Below, piece after piece: positions 12,557 to 21,806 of a stretch of DNA of 49,042 nucleotides. This stretch comes from Burkholderiales bacterium. GTDB taxonomy: Bacteria; Pseudomonadota; Gammaproteobacteria; Burkholderiales; Casimicrobiaceae. Location of the stretch: NCBI GenBank assembly GCA_025981645.1, contig JAICXH010000007.1:1-49042 (forward strand), given 5' to 3'. The position numbers and the translations under genes are program-made. How positions within the stretch are numbered: the first letter of the stretch is position 1; every line of letters starts with the position of its first letter. Under the pieces are notes generated by a model. It was not told the origin of the DNA. It made no database searches and saw nothing but the letters and a program-made list of their open reading frames with translations.

Positions 12557-14164
12557 ATGATCCCGACACCTGCCCGCGTGCCGCCCGGGGGCCCCGTCCT
12601 CTACGGGCGCAAGGATCGCGCAATCCTGACGCTCGAAGCGCTGCGCACGCTCGAGCGCCGTCACGCCGCGTTGCCGCTGATGGAACGCGCTGGACTCGCT
12701 GCTGCCGACGTCGCATCGGACATGATCGGGCAGCCGCATGCGCGCGTCGTCATACTCGCCGGTCCCGGCAATAACGGTGGTGACGCCTGCATCGTCGCGC
12801 GCCTCCTGCACGAGCGCGGCGGGACGGTCGAGGTGCTCGGGCGGCCACCGGCGACCGGTCTGTCCGTCGAGGCGACTGCAGCGTGGACGGCGCTACGCGC
12901 GGCGCAGGTGCGCGAGATCGAAGCCCCCCCCGACGAGCCGCCGGCGCTCGTCGTCGACGGCCTGTTCGGAATCGGTCTCGCGCGGCCGATCGCTGCACCG
13001 TGGTCGCAGTGGATCGGCTGGGCGAACGGCGGCGGTTCGCCGATCCTCGCGCTCGACATCCCGAGCGGTCTCGATGCGTCGACCGGCGTCGCACGCGCGC
13101 CAACGATCGTCGCGACGCGCACCACGACCTTCATCGCGCTCAAGCCCGGGCTCCTCACCGGCGACGGACCCGATCACTGCGGAACGATCTCGGTGCACGA
13201 CCTCGGACTCGATGACACTGCGGCAGCGCGCACTGGCGACTGCCTCACGTGGAGGGATCTCGCCATCGATCTGCCCGAGGTCCTCGTGCGCAACCGGCTT
13301 GCGACACACAAGGGGACGTTCGGCACCGCCGTCGTCGCCGGAGGCGCCGAAGGCATGGTCGGCGCAGCGCTGCTCGCCGCACGCGCCGCACTCACTCTCG
13401 GCGCCGGTCGCGTGGTCGTCGAGCTGATCGCGCGCGGCGGTCCCCGCTTCGATCCCACCGCGCCCGAACTCATGTTGAACGAAGCGCGGATCGACGACGC
13501 CAGCCCGTCGACGAATGGCGAACGATCGCCGGCAAGCGCTTCGCGCGGCCGGTGGCGCGCCACCGACGCGCAGGCGCTCGTCGTCGGCCCGGGGCTCGGG
13601 CGCAGCCCGCTCGCACGGGCGATCGTCGCGTCGGCCATCGCGAGCGATGTCCCGCTCGTGCTCGACGCCGATGCCCTCAACCTGGTCGCCGAAGAGCGGG
13701 GCGCGGCAGACGGCAATCTCTCCGAGGGGCTCGTACGACGCCGCGCCGCCACGATTCTCACCCCGCACCCGGCCGAAGCTGCGCGTCTCTTGCGCCGCGA
13801 CACGGCGGCCGTCCAGGGCGACCGCGTTGCCGCGGCCACAACGCTCGCCCGACGATTCCACGCCACCACGATCCTGAAGGGCGCCGGAAGCATCGTCGCG
13901 CATCCGGGAGATGGCTTCGACATCAATGCGACGGGCAATCCGGCGCTTTCGACCGCAGGGTCGGGCGACGTCCTCTCGGGAATGCTGGGCGCCCTACTCG
14001 CCCAAGGGATCACTGCGGCCGACGCCGCGCGCATCGCGGTGTGTGTGCACGGCGCAGCAGCCGATGCGCTGGTCGCCGACGGCATCGGCCCCGTCGGCGT
14101 TCGCGCGTCCGAAGTGATCGAGCGCGCACGCGCGCTCGTCAACGCCGCGCGGGGTCACGCGTGA
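12557..14164 (+). CDS. nnr: Bifunctional NAD(P)H-hydrate epimerase / ADP-dependent NAD(P)HX dehydratase
   Basis: N-terminal VILAGPGNNGGDACIVARLL (YjeF_N) and C-terminal VLDADALNLV, ILTPHPAEAARLL, TGNPALSTAGSGDVLSGMLGALLAQG (carbohydrate kinase-like). Confidence 0.95.
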   Translation: MIPTPARVPPGGPVLYGRKDRAILTLEALRTLERRHAALPLMERAGLAAADVASDMIGQPHARVVILAGPGNNGGDACIVARLLHERGGTVEVLGRPPATGLSVEATAAWTALRAAQVREIEAPPDEPPALVVDGLFGIGLARPIAAPWSQWIGWANGGGSPILALDIPSGLDASTGVARAPTIVATRTTTFIALKPGLLTGDGPDHCGTISVHDLGLDDTAAARTGDCLTWRDLAIDLPEVLVRNRLATHKGTFGTAVVAGGAEGMVGAALLAARAALTLGAGRVVVELIARGGPRFDPTAPELMLNEARIDDASPSTNGERSPASASRGRWRATDAQALVVGPGLGRSPLARAIVASAIASDVPLVLDADALNLVAEERGAADGNLSEGLVRRRAATILTPHPAEAARLLRRDTAAVQGDRVAAATTLARRFHATTILKGAGSIVAHPGDGFDINATGNPALSTAGSGDVLSGMLGALLAQGITAADAARIAVCVHGAAADALVADGIGPVGVRASEVIERARALVNAARGHA

Positions 14165-14186
14165 CCCCACACCACGACCAGCGCGA

Positions 14187-15161
14187 TCACGGCAGCAGCA
14201 GCGTCGATCCGACGGTCTGGCGCGATTCAAGCGCGCGATGCGCCTCGGCCGCCTCGGCGAGTGGCCAGGTCTGGCGGATGTCCGCCCGAATCTTCCCGGC
14301 ACGTACCATCGCGAAGAGCTCGCCCGCCATCGTCGTCAGGGCGCTCCGCGTCGCCGCATAGGTGAAGAGTGTCGGTCGCGTGATGTCGAGCGAGCCCTTG
14401 CGCGCGAGGAGGCCGAGATCGAACGGCGGAATCGGTCCCGATGCAGCGCCGAAGCAGACGAGCATCCCGCGCGGCGCGAGGCAGTCGAGCGATCGCTGCC
14501 AGGTGTCCTTGCCGATCGAGTCGTAGGCGACCGGGACGCCCCGTCCGCCGGTGATCTCGCGCACGCGCTCGTCGAACTTTTCGCGCGTGTACACGATCAC
14601 GTGCGCGCACCCGCTGTCGCGCGCGAGAGAAGCCTTCGCGTCCGAGCCGACGGTGCCGATCATCGTGACGCCGAGCGCGCGTGCCCATTGGCAAGCGATC
14701 AGCCCGACACCGCCGGCGGCGGCGTGGAAGAGAATCGTTTCGCCGCCGTGCAGCACGAAGGTCTGCCGAAACAGGTACTGCACGGTCAACCCCTTCAGCA
14801 TCAGTGCCGCAGCAACCCGATCGTCGACGCCCTCGGGGAGCGCCACCAGCTTGTCCGCGGCCATCACGCGCTCGGTACTGTAGGCGCCGACGCTGCTCGT
14901 ACAGTACGCGACGCGATCGCCCGGACGCAGCCAGTCGACGCCTTCGCCGACCGCCTCGACCACACCCGCCGCCTCGGTGCCGATCCCCGACGGCATCGTC
15001 AGCGGATAGAGGCCGCTGCGGTGGTACGTATCGAGATAGTTGACGCCGATCGCCGTGTGGCGCACGCGCGCTTCACCGGGGCCAGGGTTACCGACCTGCA
15101 CCTCTTCGTAGCGCAGAACTTCGGGGCCGCCCTGGCTTTGGATGCGGATTGCGTGGGCCAT
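14187..15161 (-). CDS. Quinone oxidoreductase / zinc-type alcohol dehydrogenase family, QOR-like
   Basis: MAHAIRIQSQGGPEVLRYEEVQVGNPGPGEARVRHTAIGVNYLDTYHRSGLYP; AAAGGVGLIACQWARALG. Confidence 0.93.
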   Translation of the reverse strand: MAHAIRIQSQGGPEVLRYEEVQVGNPGPGEARVRHTAIGVNYLDTYHRSGLYPLTMPSGIGTEAAGVVEAVGEGVDWLRPGDRVAYCTSSVGAYSTERVMAADKLVALPEGVDDRVAAALMLKGLTVQYLFRQTFVLHGGETILFHAAAGGVGLIACQWARALGVTMIGTVGSDAKASLARDSGCAHVIVYTREKFDERVREITGGRGVPVAYDSIGKDTWQRSLDCLAPRGMLVCFGAASGPIPPFDLGLLARKGSLDITRPTLFTYAATRSALTTMAGELFAMVRAGKIRADIRQTWPLAEAAEAHRALESRQTVGSTLLLP

Positions 15162-15286
15162 GCGCGTCACCTTGCGTCGATCGGAAGAACGTTATCGTAG
15201 CGCATGCGACCGAACGCCGCCGCAAACTTCGCCAACCGTCGGGGAGCGCCGCAAGCCCTAGAATGGGGTCTGAAGGGAGAATTGCG

Positions 15287-15757
15287 TTGATCGACATCGC
15301 CGTACCTGGATTCGGGCTTCTCGAGCTGACGGCCGTCGTCTGCGATTTCAACGGCACGCTCGCCCGCGACGGGCAACTGGTGGACGGTGTGCCGGAGCTG
15401 CTCGCCCGCGTCTCGCGACTCCTCACCGTGCATGTGGTAACGGCCGACACCTTCGGCACGGTGCGGAGCGCTCTTGCCAGCACAGGCTGCGACGTCGCGG
15501 TCATCGATGGGCCCGACCAGGCTCTCGCCAAGGCCGCATTCGTCGAGCGCATCGGCGCTTCGGGCGTCGTCGCGATCGGCAATGGACGCAACGACCGCCT
15601 GATGCTCGCGAGTGCCGCCCTCGGTATCGGCGTGATCGGTGACGAGGGCATCGCCGGCGAAGCGCTGTCCGCCTGCGACATCGTCGCGCGGAACATCGGT
15701 GACGCACTCGGCCTGCTGCTCGAGCCGCGGCGCGTCATTGCGTCGCTTCGCGACTGA
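15287..15757 (+). CDS. HAD-family hydrolase resembling the soluble P-domain of P-type ATPases
   Basis: VVCDFNGTLARDG (DxxGT/V motif) and VVAIGNGRNDRLMLASAALGIGVIGDEG; TTG start chosen after SD-like GGGAGA, ATG 15263 is an alternative. Confidence 0.75.
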   Translation: MIDIAVPGFGLLELTAVVCDFNGTLARDGQLVDGVPELLARVSRLLTVHVVTADTFGTVRSALASTGCDVAVIDGPDQALAKAAFVERIGASGVVAIGNGRNDRLMLASAALGIGVIGDEGIAGEALSACDIVARNIGDALGLLLEPRRVIASLRD

Positions 15758-15819
15758 GCCTGGGGCGTGCCGCGGCGACCGATCCGGTCGGCGACTCCAA
15801 GACCCGGCCCCCGGGGACA

Positions 15820-17328
15820 CTAGTGGGCGTACCGACTCGGGCGCCGCGGCACGACGCGCGAACGCGATCGTTCGCGCGCAACCGCCTTCGGCTCGCGCAA
15901 CACCTGCCGCAGTTTGCCGCTCTTCGCATCGAACTGCGGCGCGAGCACATCGAGCTCGATCGCGACGCTTGGCGCGCCCTGACCTTCGAGATAGCGGACA
16001 AGCGCGTCGCTCGCCAGACGAAAGGCAGCACCGCGCTCGCGCGGGTCGCCCCCGCCGATCCGCAGCAGCAGTCGATCGACCTCGACCTGGACGAGCTGGA
16101 AGCGATGCGTGTGGATCGCCTGCTCCACGACATCGGTGAGCGCGAACGGCGCGAGCGCGACCGCACCGCCGTCGGCGGCGCGAACCTCGAGCACGTCGTC
16201 GCGCCGGCCCTCGACGCGGATCGCCGGGAGCGGATTGCCGCAGCGGCACCGCTCGGGATTCACGGTGACCGAGTCGCCAAGGTCGTAGCGGATGATCGGT
16301 TGCACGTGATTGGCGAGATTGGTGACGAGCACCGTGTGCGACGGCTCACCGGGACGAACCGGGCGGTAGTCGGCATCGACGGCCTCGACGAGCACCCAGT
16401 CGCCATTGACGTGCAGCCAATCGTCGGCACAGCCGAACGCGATGCTCATGCATTCGGAAGCGCCGTACTCGTTCACCACCGGGCAGCCCCATGCGTGCTC
16501 GAGCGCAGCCCGCGCAGACGGCGCAAGCGCTTCACCCCCAGCCCAGACGAGGCTGGGATAGACGCGCAGCCGCCCTGCGCGGCGCTCGTCGGCGAGCACC
16601 TGCAGCATCGCCGGGTAGGTCGCGAGGTATGCCGGACCGAACGCGTTCAATTGCGCCACGAGCTCGGGTACGGGGACCGCGATCGAGAAGCTCCGTGCCG
16701 CGAGACGCGGCATTGCGCGGCACGCGCGCTGCCATGAGACGATGCTCGCGAAGTGCTCGGCGGTCGCCGCGATCAATGCGGCGCGGCCACCCTTGATCAG
16801 TCCCGCGAAGCAATGCGAAGCGAGGCGTCCTGCGCTCATCTGCACGGCGATCAACGCATCGTAGACTTCGAGGGCACGATCGTCCTGCACGAAGATCCCG
16901 CAGTCGCCGCTCGTGCCCGAACTCTGCCAGACGACGTAGCGGTCGAGGTAGCGCTGACCGACGCGCGACGGATCGGCGAGGAGCGCGTCGATCCCGCTTC
17001 GGCGGACCGCCGCATCGGTCACCCAGTCGTCGAACCGCTCCATCAGATCGCGTTTGCGGGTGACCGGCAACTCGCGGGGTATCGGCGTCGCGCCGGCGTT
17101 GCAGTAGAGCTCGCGCAACAGCGGCGAGTGGCGCCTCGCGTGTGCGACCAGCGCGTCGAAGCGCAGCCGCGCCGCATCGCGGAGCACGTTGGCGCCGGCC
17201 GCTCGACTCCACCAGAGCTGCCAAACGCCGGGCCACCACGCCACCGGATGCCCGGCCGCGTCGGCGGACGCGACGGGAAGCGGCAGCGGGCGCCTCGCTC
17301 CGAACGGATCGTGGTCGCCGGCGACCAT
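15820..17328 (-). CDS. PaaK/F390-synthetase-like adenylate-forming ligase
   Basis: WQSSGTSG, VVNEYGASECMSIAFGC, IIRYDLGDSVTV, CRCGNPLPAIRVEGRRDDVLE. Confidence 0.8.
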   Translation of the reverse strand: MVAGDHDPFGARRPLPLPVASADAAGHPVAWWPGVWQLWWSRAAGANVLRDAARLRFDALVAHARRHSPLLRELYCNAGATPIPRELPVTRKRDLMERFDDWVTDAAVRRSGIDALLADPSRVGQRYLDRYVVWQSSGTSGDCGIFVQDDRALEVYDALIAVQMSAGRLASHCFAGLIKGGRAALIAATAEHFASIVSWQRACRAMPRLAARSFSIAVPVPELVAQLNAFGPAYLATYPAMLQVLADERRAGRLRVYPSLVWAGGEALAPSARAALEHAWGCPVVNEYGASECMSIAFGCADDWLHVNGDWVLVEAVDADYRPVRPGEPSHTVLVTNLANHVQPIIRYDLGDSVTVNPERCRCGNPLPAIRVEGRRDDVLEVRAADGGAVALAPFALTDVVEQAIHTHRFQLVQVEVDRLLLRIGGGDPRERGAAFRLASDALVRYLEGQGAPSVAIELDVLAPQFDAKSGKLRQVLREPKAVARERSRSRVVPRRPSRYAH

Positions 17329-17342
17329 CGCTCGCTTGCGGC

Positions 17343-17675
17343 CTAGCCTCCGGCCGCTTCCCCGTTAATCACTCCGATTTCGACCGGGACGCGCAAATAA
17401 AAGATCCTGATCCCCTCGGCCCGGATCCGCTCGAGCAGCCGGTTCGCCTCGTCGTCGGTGACCGCGAAGTCGACCTCGACGGTGAGGTCGCCGGCGAGTT
17501 CGAAGAAGCGCTCTTCGTGAAGCACGCCCTGCTGTCCGAAGCCCGCAATCGCGCGAAATGCCGAGCCGCCGTGGATGCCGAGGCCCTTCGCCTGCTCGAG
17601 CAGCCACTCGTAGAGAAGGATGTGCCGGTGCTTGCGATTCTCGTGCGCGTAGAAGCGAAGCAGCGTCCCGTTCAT
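17343..17675 (-). CDS. DUF190 domain protein
   Basis: 110 aa MNGTLLRFYAHENRKHRHILLYEWLLEQAKGLGIHGGSAFRAIAGFG; start overlaps crcB stop. Confidence 0.88.
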   Translation of the reverse strand: MNGTLLRFYAHENRKHRHILLYEWLLEQAKGLGIHGGSAFRAIAGFGQQGVLHEERFFELAGDLTVEVDFAVTDDEANRLLERIRAEGIRIFYLRVPVEIGVINGEAAGG

Positions 17676-18073
17676 GACGATGATCCCCAAGCGAAGGCCG
17701 CGCGCATCAGCAGGATCCCGATCACCGTCATCGCGAGCGATCCCACGACGTGGGCGGCGATGCCGACGGTTCCCCACAGCCACTCGCGCCGCATCAGCAG
17801 CGACGTCATCTCGGCCGAGAACGTCGAGAACGTGGTGAGACCGCCGAGAAAGCCGGTCATCACGAAGAGCCTCGCCTCGGCGCCGAGCAGCGCATGCCGC
17901 GCGACGAGTTCCATTGCGAGCCCCATCATGAGGCCGCCGGCGAGGTTCGCCGTCAGCGTGCCGAGCGGAAGGGTCGGGAAGACCGGATTGAGGGCAATGC
18001 CGAGCGCCCAGCGCAGCCACGCCCCGACGGCAGCACCCACACCGACGGCAAGCACCGAACTCCAAGGGACCAC
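17672..18073 (-). CDS. crcB: Fluoride channel CrcB/Fluc
   Basis: GAWLRWALG, PLGTLTANLAGGLMMGL, FVMTGFLGGLTTFSTFSAE. Confidence 0.94.
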   Translation of the reverse strand: MVPWSSVLAVGVGAAVGAWLRWALGIALNPVFPTLPLGTLTANLAGGLMMGLAMELVARHALLGAEARLFVMTGFLGGLTTFSTFSAEMTSLLMRREWLWGTVGIAAHVVGSLAMTVIGILLMRAAFAWGSSS

Positions 18074-18279
18074 GCACGACCTCCCTCCGCGACGACGGCA
18101 TCGGCATCGACCGCCGGGCCCACGACCAAGACATCACGCCGGGCCTCCCCGCTTGCCACCCTGTCGGCGATTCTAGCCACCCACTCCCGGAGCGACAAGC
18201 GACGGGAATATCATTGAGTTCCGGCACTAGCCGCCACACGCACGGTCCATCGCACTGTCAGCGTCATGGAGATCTGCCG

Positions 18280-18813
18280 ATGCGCCTTACCCGCGCCGGA
18301 TATTTTGCGGACTTTCTCGTCTATCCCCTGTTGCTGGGGCTGCTCGCGTGGCTCTCGCTTGACCACGAGGTCGTGCACGAACGGCTGCTCTGGCTTGCGG
18401 CAGCCGCGGCGGGTGTCGCCGTCTGGACGCTGATCGAGTACATCCTGCACCGATATGTGTTGCACGGCGTACCGCCGCTGCGGCAGATGCATGCTCGGCA
18501 CCACGCGTCACCGACCGAGCTGATCGGCACGCCGAGCTGGTTCAGCGTCGCGGTCTTTGGCGGACTTGTGTTCGCGCCGCTCGTCCATTGGGCGCAGGCG
18601 AGCATCGCCTACGGTGCAACCGCCGGCCTGATGCTGGGCTACCTCTGGTACGTCGCGGTCCACCACGCGACGCATCACCGACGTGCGCGGCTGGGGTCGT
18701 ACCTGCATCGCGCCAAGCTGCGCCACGCCGTGCACCATCACGCGCAGGAGCCGTGCAATTTCGGGGTCACGACGTCGCTCTGGGACCGCGTCTTCGGCAC
18801 GGCGAGCCCCTGA
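18280..18813 (+). CDS. Fatty acid hydroxylase superfamily membrane protein
   Basis: Histidine-box pattern EYILHRYVLH, HARHHASP, HHATHHRR, HHHAQEPCNFGVTTSLWDRVFGT. Confidence 0.9.
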   Translation: MRLTRAGYFADFLVYPLLLGLLAWLSLDHEVVHERLLWLAAAAAGVAVWTLIEYILHRYVLHGVPPLRQMHARHHASPTELIGTPSWFSVAVFGGLVFAPLVHWAQASIAYGATAGLMLGYLWYVAVHHATHHRRARLGSYLHRAKLRHAVHHHAQEPCNFGVTTSLWDRVFGTASP

Positions 18814-19736
18814 CTGCGCAGCAACGCGGCGACCGCGTTGGAGCGCGGCAGCGGAGCGACGGCGCCATATCCGGTCGTCGCGAGCGCTGCGGCCGCATTG
18901 GCGTAGCGCGCCGCGTCGGGCGCTGCGTCGCCTGCGGCAATTCGCGCGAGGAACGCGCCGTCGAAGCAGTCTCCGGCACCGGTCGCATCGACGGCATCGA
19001 CCGGAATGCCCGCGATGCGGTCCGCGCAATCGTGTTGCGAGACGTAACAACCGTCGCGGCCGAGCTTCACGACGACGACCGCGACGCCGAGCGCGTGGCA
19101 CTCGTCGGCGATTCGCCGCGGATCGTCGCTGCCGAACAGATGCCTCGCGTCGTCGGCGCCGGGGAGCGCGAAATCGCAGCGGCGCAGCGTTTCCACGACG
19201 ATCGCGCGTGCGCGTGCCAGCGGCCACAGCGCGGGGCGCAGGTTCGTGTCATAGGCGACGCGCGCGCCGGCGCGATGCGCGAGGTCGATCGCCGCGAAGC
19301 AGGCGTCGCACGCGGTTGCCGAGATCGCCTGGCTGATCGCCGAGACGTGCAGCAGGCGCGTATTCGTCAGGCATCGCTCGGGAAGCCCTGCCGGTGCGAG
19401 GCGCGACGCCGCGGAACCGCTCCGCAGATAGGCGAAGTGATGGCCGGCGTCGTCGTGGGTGACGAAGTAGACGCCGGTCGGCGCGGCCGCATCGATCGCG
19501 ACCGCCGACGTGTCGACGCCCTCCGCCGACCAAAGCGATACGAGCTCGCGTCCGAACACGTCGTCGCCGACACGCGTCACGTAGGCGCAGCGAGCGCCGA
19601 GGCGCGAAGCGGCGATGACCGCATTGGACGTGTCGCCACCGAAGCCCTGCAGCCAGCCGCGCGCGGCGCCGCCTCGCGCGCGATTGAATTCGACCATCGC
19701 TTCGCCGAGTGCAACGAGATCGAAGGGTGTCTTCAT
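18738..19736 (-). CDS. kdgK: PfkB-family sugar kinase, probable 2-keto-3-deoxygluconate kinase
   Basis: MKTPFDLVALGEAMVEFNRA, GFGGDTSNAVIAASRLGA, DAVDATGAGDCFDGAFLARIA. Confidence 0.85.
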   Translation of the reverse strand: MKTPFDLVALGEAMVEFNRARGGAARGWLQGFGGDTSNAVIAASRLGARCAYVTRVGDDVFGRELVSLWSAEGVDTSAVAIDAAAPTGVYFVTHDDAGHHFAYLRSGSAASRLAPAGLPERCLTNTRLLHVSAISQAISATACDACFAAIDLAHRAGARVAYDTNLRPALWPLARARAIVVETLRRCDFALPGADDARHLFGSDDPRRIADECHALGVAVVVVKLGRDGCYVSQHDCADRIAGIPVDAVDATGAGDCFDGAFLARIAAGDAAPDAARYANAAAALATTGYGAVAPLPRSNAVAALLRSQGLAVPKTRSQSDVVTPKLHGSCA

Positions 19737-20368
19737 CCGCGACGCGCGGGCAGCGACCGGAACGCGCTCGCGTAGGCAGCAGCAGCGGCCGCGACGCTCG
19801 CGGCATCGCTGCCGGGCCGATACAGGTTCGAGCCGGTACCGAACCCGGTCGCTCCCTCGGCCCACCATGGCGCCATGTTGTCCGGTCGGATGCCGCCCAC
19901 GGCGAAGACTCGCGTCGCCGGCGGGAGCACGGCGCGCCACGCACGCAACACGACCGGGACCATCGCCTCGGCCGGGAAGAGTTTCAGCCCGTCCGCACCG
20001 GCGGCGAGCGCTGCGAACGCCTCGGTCGGCGTCGCGACGCCGGGCAGGCAGGCGAGGCCGAGGCGCTTCGCCTCACGAATGACCGTGGCGTCGGCATGGG
20101 GCATGACGATGAGCCTGCCGCCGGCGTCGCGAACGCGCGCGACATCGGCGGGATCGACGACCGTGCCGGCGCCGATCAGGCAATCGTCGCCGTATGCGTT
20201 GGCGAGCGCAGCGATCGACTGCAGCGGGCGCGGGGAGTTGAGCGGAACCTCGAGGATACGAAAACCCGTCGCGTGGAGCGTGTCGCCGACCGCGGCGACC
20301 TCGTCCGGGGCGATTCCGCGCAGCACCGCGACGAGCGGCAGCGGCGCGAGGTACGCGTCAAGATCCAC
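19733..20368 (-). CDS. dgoA: 2-dehydro-3-deoxy-6-phosphogalactonate/gluconate aldolase
   Basis: PLVAVLRGIAPDEVAAVGDTLHATGFRILEVPLNSPRPLQSI; IGAGTVVDPADVARVRDAGGRLIVMP. Confidence 0.92.
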   Translation of the reverse strand: MDLDAYLAPLPLVAVLRGIAPDEVAAVGDTLHATGFRILEVPLNSPRPLQSIAALANAYGDDCLIGAGTVVDPADVARVRDAGGRLIVMPHADATVIREAKRLGLACLPGVATPTEAFAALAAGADGLKLFPAEAMVPVVLRAWRAVLPPATRVFAVGGIRPDNMAPWWAEGATGFGTGSNLYRPGSDAASVAAAAAAYASAFRSLPARRG

Positions 20369-21320
20369 GGCCGGTATCGCTGACGACCGCTTCGCCGATC
20401 GAACGCACGCCCGTAAGCCCTGCCTGCAGCGCGATCCGCCACAGACCGTTCGCCGCCGCGTCGTCCGCGGCGATCTCGGTGGGCATTCCTGCGTCGCACA
20501 GGGCGCTCTCGTAGCGATCGGCGAGTGCGTCGTTGGCGATGATCCGCACCGCGCCCGATGCCGCGCCGCGTTCGTGCGCCCAGGCGAGCCCCGCGCGCAC
20601 CTCGCGGCCGATCAGGAGGCCCGACAACCACTCCGCGACGTCGTCAGGGGCGAGCTCGCCGGCGAGCGCGAGCGTGCGCGCGGCGAAGAGGTCGTGCGCG
20701 AGCTCGCCGGGCCCAAGACCGTGTGCGACGCCGCGCGCGAACGGCTCCCCGCTGCTGTCGCCGGGTACGCCGCTCGCGACGCGCCCCAGCATGCTGTGCT
20801 CGAGGAGCAGCGTATACAGCTCGCCGGTCATGAACGTCGCAAAATCGACGACGCGGCCATGATCGACGCGCGCCCACTTGCTGTGCGTGCCGGGGAGCAC
20901 TGCGAGCACGCCGGACTCGCCGAGCGCGACGGCGCCGAGGAGCTGCGTTTCCTCGCCGCGCATCGCATCGGGAACACCGCGCGCATCGACGGTAGCGACG
21001 CCAGGCACGATCGTGAGCTCGCCGACCGGAGTCTCGACGAGGCGATCGGCGAGCGAGGCGAGCGACGCCGGACATTCGACGTAAGGCGCTTCGATCCAGC
21101 CCTGACGACTGCCGATCATCCCGCACGCGAGGCGCGGCGCGCCATCGCCGCGCCACGGTCCGAGCAGTTCGGCGAGCGCAGCGTCGAACGGCCGTCCGCG
21201 CAGCATCCGCAGGCCGAGCGGCACGGCACGCCGCTCGCGGATCGCACCGTCGGCGTCGAGGCGCCAGGCACGTGCCTGCGTCGTGCCCCAATCGATCGCG
21301 ATCAGCGCGCTGGCCGTCAA
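20358..21320 (-). CDS. dgoK: 2-dehydro-3-deoxygalactonokinase
   Basis: IAIDWGTTQARAWRLDADG, CGMIGSRQGWIEAPYVECPA, LPGTHSKWARVDHGRVVDFATFMTGELYTLL; TTG start at 21320 likely. Confidence 0.93.
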   Translation of the reverse strand: MTASALIAIDWGTTQARAWRLDADGAIRERRAVPLGLRMLRGRPFDAALAELLGPWRGDGAPRLACGMIGSRQGWIEAPYVECPASLASLADRLVETPVGELTIVPGVATVDARGVPDAMRGEETQLLGAVALGESGVLAVLPGTHSKWARVDHGRVVDFATFMTGELYTLLLEHSMLGRVASGVPGDSSGEPFARGVAHGLGPGELAHDLFAARTLALAGELAPDDVAEWLSGLLIGREVRAGLAWAHERGAASGAVRIIANDALADRYESALCDAGMPTEIAADDAAANGLWRIALQAGLTGVRSIGEAVVSDTGRGS

Positions 21321-21348
21321 GTGGATGACCGCGCGGCGATGTGCAGAG

Positions 21349-21795
21349 CTACCAACGCCCTGCGGCGGCTTCGTCGCTTGCGCGCGCCTCGACCCAGTGT
21401 TCACCCGCCGGCGTGCGCTCCTTCTTCCAGAACGGCGCCTGCGTCTTCAGGAAATCCATCAGATAGCGGCACGCGTCGAAAGCACTGTCGCGATGCGCAC
21501 TCGTCACCGCCACCAGCACGATCTGATCGCCCGGAGCAAGCGCGCCTACGCGGTGAATGACGAGCGCGTCACGGATGTCGAAGCGTGTCTTCGCCGAGGC
21601 GACGAGATCGTCCAGCACCGCCTCGGTCATGCCGGGGTAATGCTCCAGGACCATCCCGTCCACCTGCGCGGCGTCGTTCTCCGCGCGCACCGTACCGACG
21701 AAGCTCGCGACGGCACCGACCCCGCGGTCGCCGGAGCGAAGCCGCGCGATCTCCGCCCCTGCATCGAAATCGGCAAGCTGGACACGCACCGTCAT
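21349..21795 (-). CDS. moaE: Molybdopterin synthase catalytic subunit
   Basis: VGAVASFVGTVRAEND, MVLEHYPGMTE, HRVGALAPGDQIVLVAVTSAHRDSAFDACRYLMDFLKTQAPFWKKE. Confidence 0.96.
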   Translation of the reverse strand: MTVRVQLADFDAGAEIARLRSGDRGVGAVASFVGTVRAENDAAQVDGMVLEHYPGMTEAVLDDLVASAKTRFDIRDALVIHRVGALAPGDQIVLVAVTSAHRDSAFDACRYLMDFLKTQAPFWKKERTPAGEHWVEARASDEAAAGRW

Positions 21796-21806
21796 CGCGC
21801 GACGCC

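Noticed and set aside
10485-12560. 691-aa plus-strand ORF
   Set aside because: Antisense to gltJ and gltI, which have clear family matches; shadow ORF.
18074-18210. Fluoride riboswitch upstream of crcB
   Set aside because: Expected conserved segments not recognised by eye; needs a covariance-model search to settle.
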